DNA of 64,000 nucleotides from Alisma plantago-aquatica (Eukaryota; Streptophyta; Magnoliopsida; Alismatales; Alismataceae). Location: positions 342,129,457-342,193,456 of the forward strand of contig OY856412.1 in assembly GCA_963693085.1 (NCBI GenBank), in the 5' to 3' direction. Below are positions 52,075 to 61,581 of the stretch, piece by piece (the first letter of the stretch is position 1; the number at the start of each line of letters is the position of its first letter). The translations under genes and the position numbers were made by a program. The notes below the pieces were generated by a model, which was not told where the DNA came from, did no database searches, and was given only the letters and a program-made list of their open reading frames with translations.

Positions 52075-53289
52075 TGTCACACCCACATCCACGATTATCA
52101 ATAATCATGAGATTACGGAATGACTATGAGGATTACACTTGGTACAAAGTTCACTCCTGAATTTTCCTTTTTATTTCAAACTCTTTGTTTTCTCACATTG
52201 AATCACATAAACAAACTTTACAAGAGAATGAAACTTTTATTACTCTATTATGATCTCAACATTAATGATACACATCCATACATTCATTTTGTTTCTCACA
52301 CTTCCGTGTACATATGACATGATAATCAGATACATTTTCTCTTATTAAGGAATCAAAGATACAAAACATCATTTATAACTCTTTCACATCTATACAAGGT
52401 CCTAGAGTGACAGGGACCAACTAAACTTAACTAATCTCATACTTAACTCATGTGGTAGATCTTCTTTGATGCTTTGACCTTCTTCAAGTCCACATGGTTT
52501 CCTGAAAATTTTTGAGTAGAGGGGTGAGCCTACTCGCTCAGCGAATGAGTACTTCAAAGAAGCAATCTAAAGCACTGATAAAATTATAGATATACCTTTG
52601 AGAAACTGAGATGAATTATAACAACAGTAATATTTAAAGAGTCTAATTATTGACAATCATAAATATGGTAGGATACTCTAGATAATTTATTAAATTGGAA
52701 TAAATTACCGTAATTACTACATTGAGTAGATCTAAAACAATACAGTTAAAATAATAGGGAATGTAAATATTACATTTAAAGAACAACTACTACGAAACTG
52801 TACTCAAATATTTATTATCTCTTTTTACTTATAAGAAACTTTTTAAACCTATATGATCATATCTTAGCTTATGCCCTGATCATATGCAGTGTACTTTACA
52901 TATGAAGACTCGTAGCAAACTACAATCTCACCGTACAAGATTTAGCTGACACACCCGGGAATGCTAAGTCTAACTACGTCACTGGTCTGCAATAGGAAAA
53001 TGGCTCTATGGCCTTGGCTCACCTATTATGCCGTAAAAACTGGAAGCCTCCTCTAACCTGAGCACACAGGCGGAGAGTCAAGCCACCTATTGGCTTTTCT
53101 ATACTCTAGTGCCACCAGGATCTCTAGTTGATGTTGGACACTACATTCTGTAATTTAAGGAGAGTTCCATTAGGGCTTCATCCCTCGTACCACCTGTTAG
53201 TACGTTCTTACCACCGTATACTAGACACTGCCAGGGTTAGGTCATTTCACCTTTAAGGCACAGACCTCTCATAGGGGTTCTATGGTTTT
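52075..53289 (+). mobile_element. Z-family LTR-like fragment
   Basis: Starts TGTCACACCCACATCCACG, related to the Z terminus. It contains GAGCCTACTCGCTCAG near 52,527 (opposite orientation to the match at 35,223), a block at 52,862-53,240 related to the reverse complement of 37,480-37,830, and a degenerate 46-bp core that ends at 53,288. It stops where a CACTA-like end begins. No partner repeat is seen. Confidence 0.65.
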
Positions 53290-53720
53290 CACTACAAAAA
53301 AAATTGTCTTTAACTACAAAAAAAATTGTAGCAAAAACCCCATATTTTGTAGCTAAATGATTTAACTACATATTTCTTTACATATACAAATTGTAGTATA
53401 TGCTCGTATAGCTAAAGCCTTTAACTATATTTTTCAAATATATAGTTAGATAACCCATTCGCTACAAATTTATATGTAGTCAGAAACATAGCTAGATATT
53501 ATCCTTACATATTTAAATGTAAATGTAATTATAGGTAAATGTATGACTACAATTGCATATGTAGTCAGTATGTAGCAAAAAGATGAAGTTAATACATTTT
53601 ATATGTATTTAATGTGTAGGAAAAGGCAGCAGTTACTACATATATATGTAGTAACTGTTTCCTATGTAGTTGGATCATGCATCTAGCTACATATGTAGTT
53701 TCATCTATTACAGATACGTA
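53290..53720. mobile_element. CACTA-like left end with TGTAG subterminal repeats
   Basis: Begins CACTACAAAAAAAATTG and carries many short repeats of the form ACTACATATGTAGT, TGTAGTCA or TGTAGCAAAAA for about 430 bp. This fits the subterminal region of a CACTA or related small element. No inverted right end was found, so it is truncated or its partner lies elsewhere. Confidence 0.55.
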
Positions 53721-54620
53721 TATGCATAGTTTGATTATTCATATATTGTGTAATTTGTTAGTACAAAACTCTTTTAGTAACAAAAGTGTAGTAGTTAGGA
53801 CACATTATGATCATTCTGCCAACAATCTCACTTTGATTAATGCTAAAATGTGGAATGTACATGGGAAGGATGTATACCTTGCCCCTATTACACAATGTGT
53901 ACAAAGAAAAGGATATACATATATTAGTGATTCAGTGAGGTCTACACGCATCTTGGCAGAAGAGTATGTATCCTTGGTCAATGTCCTTATTGTCTTCTCC
54001 TTTTCTTGATGAGTTGGTGAAGTATGGTTATCCATGCATGAAATCATGATGACAAATAGCAACAAAGAGTAGCGTGGCTTCACCAATTATCACATCATGT
54101 GCCTCTCTGGTGGGCAAACAAAAACCCCCATTTCATGCATTGTGTGATTGCAACAAGGTTGATCAGAACCCTACATGTATTGAAGAGTTATGTGAAACCA
54201 AGAGCTCATTAGTCATGTATCCTCAGTGTTAAATAAACACCACAGAGCTTGCAGTCAATGACCTCTCATTCAGCTTCTCTAGGACAAAACTTGTCGAATA
54301 CTCATCCAATGCAAACACAGTACCATCAAGAAGTTGGATATGGGAGCAATACCTAACGTTCCATCTGAGTTTACTGAAGCATTAACATCATTAGGCAATC
54401 CCATTTTCTCCACCAATGCCTACAAAAAGTACTAGCATATAGTCAGACACTTTTAACACAAAGGGAAGAAATTGTTTGGCATGCAATATTTCAACAATCC
54501 ACCATTAGGTTTAAGATATCAAAATATTGACAAGCATCTTGATGAATAAGTAAGACAAGGAAAACTCCATCTTATCACATCATCAACAACTACACCATCT
54601 AATACATCTAATTTACAGTA
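53721..54620. other. Unassigned DNA left of F2
   Basis: The plus-strand frame 53,677-54,009 is the longest (110 codons) and has no recognisable motif. On the minus strand short readable pieces occur (EKMGLPNDVNASVNSDGTLG near 54,400). The block continues to the right of F2 at 61,582, because F2 inserted into it. Confidence 0.4.
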
Positions 54621-54987
54621 GACCTTGTTGACTCAAGGTCAATTAGGTCAATGTTGACTCACGTCTAAATTTACTAAACCCGTGTTTTGATGATGACTAA
54701 CCATTCCACATATTGGTGTCTAATGCCTCTACTTGAGTGTTTTCAGATTAGGTATAGACACACTCCAATTGCCCTAACTTGCGCATATCAAATTGAGAGA
54801 AAAGACAAGTCAAACTCATACAAGTGCACATTTTTGTAATATGATGTATATCCATTAGAATCATGTTGTAGATCACTTGTAATGATTGTATGACTTGTAA
54901 TTAAGCTTAGAAAAATATCAGGAGCACTTAGATCGAATATTAGAGCACTTTAGATGCAACTTTGAAAATTGATTACAGGCACTTTGT

Positions 54988-55222
54988 CAGTCGAGTTTCC
55001 CAGCCTGAAAACTCGACTGAATATCCTTGATCAATTTTCTGAAGATTGAATCGGTCGAGTTGTGTTTACACAGAACTCGACCAATGGAGTAACTGACCAA
55101 ATCGATTTTTATTGGTCGGTCGAGTTTCCTCAGGACAAACTCGACCGATGGTCTGAATATCGGCTTTGTCTTTTACTCTATCAATCGAGTTACCCTTGTA
55201 GAAACTCGACCGATTGCACTGT
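54988..55222. promoter_or_regulatory. F2 U3 array of four stem-loops
   Basis: Pairs of the form GTCAGTCGAGTTT/AAACTCGACTG, TCGGTCGAGTT/AACTCGACCA, GTCGGTCGAGTTT/AAACTCGACCGA and CAATCGAGTT/AACTCGACCGATTG lie in tandem. They end about 130 bp before the TATA box, the same arrangement and count as in F1. Single-base changes between the two F2 LTRs sometimes weaken one arm (CGACTG against CGACCG). Confidence 0.85.
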
Positions 55223-55675
55223 ACAGAAAAGTGCAGAAAAGTGCTTCTAGCCATTGTGGAGTTGCAACAAGTGAAAATAGATCTGTTGCAAGCCACAAAA
55301 TGGCTAGTTTTCAACCCCAAGTGTTCCCAAAGACTAAGAGGCATCCCTAGCTATAAATAGGACCCCTTGGGCTTCATTCCAAGGTTGAGCATTCATTGCA
55401 AACTCTATGTGAGGTTCCTATTCTATAGCTGAGTTCTTCCTACAATCTCCTCTCTCTCTCTAAGCTTAATCACTTGCTACATCCATTACAGTGAGTAGGA
55501 AATATGTAAGAGATCTAGTCCTACATGTATATCTTGTGAGGCTCTCACTTCCACCACCTCCATTTCTCTCATTTCAATCATGAAGATGAAGGTTCTCTCT
55601 CGGCTAAGAGAGGTGAAGAAGAACAAGGGAACGCGTCCCTTGGTGAAGATCAAGGCTAAAGACTTGGAGCAAGAG

Positions 55676-55918
55676 TGGGTAAGCCCTTGGAGAAGGCAGA
55701 AGACTCAAGCTCAAGTGGGTAAGACCTTGGTGGAAGCTTCTCCGAGTGAAGGTGAAGTCAAAAGCTGAAGATCCAAGAAGAGTGGGTAATCCCTGCAAGG
55801 CTGAAGACTTGTGCATGAGTGGGTAAGTCCATAGAGAAGGCCGAAGACTCTTGCAAAGTGGGTAAGTCCTTGGTAAGGTTGAAGACTCTTTGTATTGGAT
55901 AGGTAAGTCTTTTGTTTG
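55676..55918 (+). repeat. Degenerate repeats carrying GTAAG splice-donor-like sites
   Basis: Units of about 35-55 bp start with AGTGGGTAAG and end with GAAGACT. GGGTAAG or a variant occurs near 55,678, 55,728, 55,785 (GGGTAAT), 55,822 and 55,860, and AGGTAAGT near 55,911. The block lies downstream of the TATA box, so it should be transcribed in the leader. The same array is in the 3' LTR. Confidence 0.8.
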
Positions 55919-56230
55919 GTCTTGCATTGTATGTCTTATGAATGAATATAAGAGTGCAATAGTTTGGAAGTCCTAGAGGTTGACCTCTCTAGGCAAGTGG
56001 ACTGACACACTTCTAGTTTGAAGTCTGGAACCACTCTAAATAGCTTGTCTAATTGGTACATCTTCAATCTCTCTCTCCCTTGCTATGCATGTTTTAGTTG
56101 CACACAAATTTCCTATTTAGCAACCTTATCTTGTGATATATCTTGAAGGTCTAATGAATTTTGTTTAAGTGCATTCAGCTCTATTCACCCCCCTATAGAG
56201 CATCTAATCACCCATCTAGGATCCAACAAT

Positions 56231-56242
56231 TTGTATCAGAGC
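56231..56242 (+). promoter_or_regulatory. F2 primer-binding site
   Basis: TTGTATCAGAGC lies two bases after the 5' LTR. It matches the initiator Met tRNA site TGGTATCAGAGC except at the second base. Confidence 0.85.
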
Positions 56243-56279
56243 GGGTCTTCTCTAAGCATACTTCAACAAGTCAGAGAAG

Positions 56280-58027
56280 ATGTGTGACTACCACGGAGGG
56301 AGATACTTGAGCAGCCTTCCAATCATTGATGGGAGAAATTTCCTCTATTGGAGAAGAAGGCTTAAATTCTACATCCAAGGATCAAATATTGAGATGTGGA
56401 AAATGGTGAACAGCCCATACATGCTACCAAAGACAAAGATTGAAGAATGGGATGAAGCTACCTTGAAGAAAGCAACCTTGAATGCTATAGCCATGCACAT
56501 CCTCTATGCCTCCATGACCCCCACCGAGTTCAACCAGATTTCTTCTTGAGAGACGGCCTATGAGGTATGGAGAAAGCTATGCATCACTTATGAAGGGACG
56601 GATCAAGTGAAGGAAAGCAAAGTCTACATGCTCAAAGGGCTACTTGAGAACTTCAAGATGGGAAAGGAGGAGAGCATAACAAACATGTACTCAAGGCTCA
56701 ACACCATTGTGAATGGTCTTGTTGTTCTAGGTCATCCTATGTCAAGTGGAGAGATCAACTCAAAGATCCTTAGAACTCTCCCCAAGAGGTGGGAACCCAA
56801 GGTGACTTCAATTGAAGAAGCAAGGTCTCTTAAGGATATTCCTATTGAAGAGCTCATTGGAAATCTACAAGCACATGAAGCCACACTTGACAAGAGGGAG
56901 GAAATAGAAAGACAAGAGAAGAAAGAGCTAAAGAGAATGAAGAAGGCTGAAATGAAGGCTCAAATTGAAGCTATCATGGAACAAGTCTCTCCATCCTCTC
57001 AAGCTAAAGAAGATGCCATGTACTCCAAGGGTAGAGTATACAAAAGCAAGTCCTCCTCCATCTGGTGCTTCACATGTGGAAAGAAGAGTCACTACAAGGA
57101 AGATTTCCCACAAGGCAAAAAGACTCATCCTCACAAGAAGAAGGAGAAATGACACTCAAGCTCATGTGGCTCCTCCAACTCAAGCTCAAGTGAAGATTCA
57201 AGTGAAGGATCAAGCTCAAGCTCTAGTGATGAAGGAGAATGTCATTTTTCTCTTATAGCATCAACAAGTAAAGACTCAAGTGAGGCAAATCTAAACTCTT
57301 TAGATAAAGAATCTTTGATTGCTATTATTCATGATACGTGTGCCTCTCTTAAGTCTTCTAAAAGGAAAAGGAAAAAGCTTGCTAGAATTGTTGATAATTT
57401 GCATGTAGAATTAAATGATCTTGAACATGCTAATTCTTGCTTGCTTGATGATAAAAATTCTTGTCTTAGCCAAGTAGACTCTCTTAAACTTGAAAATGCT
57501 AGTTTTCTTGATAAGATTAGATTTATAGAAGCTCAACCTCTCATGCCTAGTTCCAATGAAGAGCATACTTTAATTATTGATTATCACATGTATGATATTG
57601 ATGTTCTTAAATCTGAAAACAAGGACAAAGATTTTGTTTTGCAAGAATTAGAAACAGAAATCATATTGATAGAGATTCTTATTTAACTAAAACTCTTTGC
57701 TTAGAAAATGATATTTTTCATGCTAGAGATAATATCAATCATTTGTCTTCTACTATTACCTCTCTTATGCATGATAATGATGGTTTGAGATCTTCTTTGC
57801 AAAGATTCTTAGTTGGTAAAAAGAATCTTAATGACATCGTACACCAAACTACTAAACAAATTGGTAGACATGGTTTAGGGTATGATAGTAGTCAAAGGAA
57901 CAACAACGATAAAGGACCTCCAATCTTCCATGGAGAATCCTCTAGTTCCAAGACTATGGGCTCATACAACTATTGCAATGAAATTGGTCATTATTCTACT
58001 TGTTGCCCTTTTAGTAAAGTACCCTAG
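56280..58027 (+). pseudogene. F2 gag (SIRE-type, nearly full length)
   Basis: From the ATG at 56,280 the frame encodes a UBN2-type capsid region (GRNFLYWRRRLKFYIQG; LENFKMGKEESITNMYSRLN; LGHPMSSGEINSKILRTLPK), a basic coiled segment, and a first knuckle CFTCGKKSHYKEDF that lost its Gly and last Cys. A serine-rich stretch, a long coiled coil, QIGRHGLGYD and a second knuckle (YCNEIGHYSTCC) follow. In-frame TGA codons lie at 56,547 and 57,150, and a frameshift near 57,665 moves the last part to another frame. Gag would form the particle. These few changes suggest recent inactivation. F1 gag corresponds to the second half only. Confidence 0.85.
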
Positions 58028-59973
58028 AGAAATAGGATCTGGGTTGCTAAACTAACCCCTCCAGACCCAAAAACATGATTGAGGACCATTTCATCTTTCT
58101 TCTTGTAGGTACTTGCAAATGGATTGACTTGAGCTATTGAATTGCAAATTGACTTCTCAATCCACATGAAAGAAGAAAGGTGAGATGTGTAGAGGGTGAC
58201 AACAAATGGAAAAAGGAATGGTAAGAACATAGGTAATGTTTTTCTTGCTTATAACCAATCCTAACTTGTTTTGTCAAGATAGTGTGCACTATACATATGG
58301 TTTTTGAGTCAAAAATGATATTTTGTGATTCTCTTCACACTCTTGCTCAAACACTGTTTCCAATGCTTCTATAGTGAATTACTAACTTGATTAGACATGT
58401 TTGGATATGGTTTTTATGTTTAGCATGCCTTTAAATATATTTTTATGATATATATATGCCTTTTGACAGTTGCTCTGTCGGTCGAGTTTACCCTGCTTGA
58501 AACTCGACCGATAGGCACCAATGGGTGTTGCCAACAACTATCATCGGTCGAGTTGTCAATGCACAAAACTTGACCGATAATACTGTGCACAAAATATACA
58601 TTTGACTTATTGAATGAGAATTTCCCTCTCAACTAGATTTTCTCAACCAATAGCCTTATTCTTTGGCACTCTCATTTGGTACCTTTATATATGCATATTT
58701 CCATGTTCTAAATTGCCTATCTTGCTTACATCTCTATCTCTCTAATTGCTCTAAATTGGTATATCTATATCTTGCAATTACTTGCTTTGAGTTGTTTTGC
58801 AGGTTTTGATGATGATCTCTTTGGATCTCTTGGTTGTGTCTAAAATTGCTTCTGTTGTACTCTAACTTGCTACATCTATTTAGGTGTATATCTTGTTTTG
58901 ATACAATCTTGAGGTTCTTAGGGGTAATCATATTATGGTAAGGATGCATATTTGTATGTGAGTTATATCCTTTCATGCTTCTAAACTTGCATATCTCTTT
59001 GTTTGGATATATCTCTACATCTCTCATAGCTTGCTTTATCTTGTATATCTTTTGATATCTCTTGCTATGATCTAGATCCTACTAGTAGTCCTAACTTGTG
59101 ATAACATCTACTAGTAGTTCATATACATGTAGTTCTAACCTTGTTTATATTTGGCATCTTTGCTCATCTATATGCTATGCTTGTATCTTGTCTCATACAT
59201 GCTCAAGCTTGTTCCTTGAATTGCATATCTACTATCTTGAGTTACTTGCATAACATTGTGATGCAGGGAACATAGATCTACATTATATGTAGAAATTGGA
59301 GTATTTTTGGATTTTATGCAAATTTTTCTCTAGTTTCTGTTTTTGGTGCAAGACTAGTGTTTTTCATGCAGAAACTACCTTCTGAGCAAGACTCATTTCT
59401 TTGCGATGAGCTCTGATGGTTTTTGGTCAAATGCCATCATATTGAGGGTCAAAATTGCGATTTATTGTTTTTCTGCAACACTTTATCTTGCATGTTGGGT
59501 TGTTCAAGTATATGCTTTAACTTGCTTTTCTTTCTATGCTTGGACAAGCCCCTATCTGTGCTCTTCTACTCTCCTTATATATGTTTGTGTTGTCTCCTTT
59601 CTCTTTATCAAGTGATGTTTCTTATTTTCTTCATAACCCCACTTTTTGAAATGACAAAGGGGGAGAAAGGTATGTCTTCTTTTAAAAAGAGGAAGAAGAT
59701 ATGTCTTAAATGAAGAAGAGAAGTATGTTCATGTAAAGGGAGAAGGTAAAGGGGAGAAGACATATATGTGTAGAAGACATAGTATTCTATAAATGTTATG
59801 AAAGCTAACCATGCAGGAGAAATAGCATCAATTGAGGGGGTGTATGAGAACTCCATGCTCATCAATTGAGGGGGAGCATGTGAACTCCATTCAATTGAAA
59901 CCCCTAGGTTTCTCCAAAGGTATTATTTTACTTGAAAGCTTTCAATACATTTATGGAATGGTTTGTCATCTTC
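58028..59973. other. F2 internal DNA downstream of gag
   Basis: No protease, integrase, reverse transcriptase or RNase H motif was found. Two stem-loops of the TCGGTCGAG type lie at 58,477-58,512 and 58,543-58,577. Pyrimidine-rich repeats with TATCTCT and CTTGCT fill 58,690-59,240. Small frames such as 59,406-59,713 have no recognised motif. Confidence 0.7.
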
Positions 59974-59987
59974 AAAAAGGGGGAGAT
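59974..59987 (+). promoter_or_regulatory. F2 polypurine tract
   Basis: AAAAAGGGGGAGAT lies directly before the 3' LTR and is identical to that of F1. Confidence 0.9.
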
Positions 59988-61581
59988 TGTTGACTCAAGG
60001 TCAATTAGGTCAATGTTGACTGACGTCTAAATAGACTAAACCCGTGTTTTGATGATGACTAACCATTCCACATATTCGTGTCTAATGCCTCTACTTGAGT
60101 GTTTTCAGATTAGGTATAGACACACTCCAATTGCCCTAACTTGCGCATATCAAATTGGAGAAAAGACAAGTCAAAGTCATACTAGTGCACGTTTTTGTAA
60201 TATGATGTATATCCATTAGAATCATGTTGTAAATCACTTGTAATGATTGTATGACTTGTAATTAACCTTAGAAAAATATCAGGAGAACTTAGATCGAATA
60301 TTAGAGCACTTTAGATGCAACTTTGAAAATTGATTACAGGCACTTTGTCGGTCGAATTTCCCAGCCTCAAAACTCGACCGATCATCCTTGATCAATTTTC
60401 TGAAGATTGCATCGGTCGAGTTATGTTTACACAGAACTTGACTGATGGAGTAACTGACCAAATCGATTTTCATTGGTCGGTCGAGTTTCCTCAGGACAAA
60501 CTCGACCGATGGTCTGAATATCGGCTTTGTCTTTTACTCTATCGGTCGAGTTACCCTTATACAAATTCGACCGATTGCACTGTACGAAAAAGTGCTTCTA
60601 GCCGTTGTGGAGTTGCAACAAGTGAAAATAGATCCGTTGCAAGCCACAAAATGACTAGTTTTTTACCCCAAGTGTTCCCAAAGGCTAAGAGGCATCCCCA
60701 TCTATAAATAGGACCCCTTGGGCTTCATTCCAAGGTTGAGCATTCATTGCAAACTCTATGTGAGGTTCCTATTCTATAGCTGAGTGCTTCCTACAACCTC
60801 CTCTCTCTCTCTAAGCTTAATCACTTGCTACATCCATTAGAGTGAGTAGGAAATTTGTAAGAGAGCTAGTCCTACCTGTATATCTTGTGAGGCTCTCACT
60901 TCCACCACCTCCATTTCTCTCATTTCAATCATGAAGATGAAGGTTCTCTCTCTTGGCTAAGAGAGGTGAAGAAGAAAAATGGAAGGCATCCCTTGGTGAA
61001 GATCAAGGCTAAAGACTTGGAGCAAGAGTGGGTAAGCCCTTGGAGAAGGCAGAAGACTCAAGCTCAAGTGGGTAAGACCTTGGTGGAAGCTTCTCCGAGT
61101 GAAGGTGAAGTTAAAAGCTGAAGATCCAAGAAGAGTGGGTAATCCATGCAAGGATGAAGACTTGTGCAAGAGTGGGTAAGTCCTTGGAGAAGGCTGAAGA
61201 CTCTTGCAAAGTGGGTAAGTCCTTGGTAAGGTTGAAGAATCTTTGTATTGGATAGGTAAGTCTTTTGTTTGGTCTTGCATTGTATGTCTTATGAATGAAT
61301 ACAAGAGTGAAATAGTTTGGAAGTCCTAGAGGTTGACCTCTCTATGCAAGTGGACTGACACACTTCTAGTTTGAAGTGTGGAACCACTATAAATAGCTTG
61401 TCTAATTGGTGCATGTTCAATCTCTCTCTCCCTTGTATGTATGTTTTAGTTGCACACAAAATTCCTATTTAGCAACCTTATCTTGTGATATATCTTGAAG
61501 GTCTAATGAATTTTGTTTAAGTGCATTCAACTCTATTCACCCCCCCTCTAGAGCATCTAATCACCCATCTAAGATCCAACA
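59988..61581 (+). repeat. F2 3' LTR (1,594 bp)
   Basis: Close copy of the 5' LTR. Stem-loops are at about 60,347-60,580, the TATA box near 60,702, and GGGTAAG repeats near 61,028-61,260. Some stem bases changed differently in the two LTRs. Confidence 0.9.

Larger units (their letters stand above)
54626..56228 (+). repeat. F2 5' LTR (1,603 bp)
   Basis: Four TCGAGTT/AACTCGA stem-loops lie at about 54,988-55,222, then a TATA box GCTATAAATAGGACC near 55,350. Repeats carrying GGGTAAG lie at 55,676-55,917. The short frames at 55,580-55,768 and 55,604-55,927 arise from those repeats. Confidence 0.9.
54626..61581 (+). mobile_element. F2: gag-only Copia element (SIRE-like)
   Basis: LTRs at 54,626-56,228 (1,603 bp) and 59,988-61,581 (1,594 bp) both run TGTTGACTCAAGG to GATCCAACA. 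Flanking 5-mers are GACCT and AACCT, a target duplication with one mismatch. It has a primer-binding site and the same polypurine tract as F1. Gag is present with a few disabling changes. No pol domain is visible in 58,028-59,973. It is older than F1 by its damaged gag. As in F1, movement would depend on enzymes from another element. Confidence 0.9.

Noticed and set aside
55580..55927. Small proteins from the F2 LTR leader
   Set aside because: The frames on both strands are produced by the GGGTAAG repeat block and are not kept between the two LTRs.
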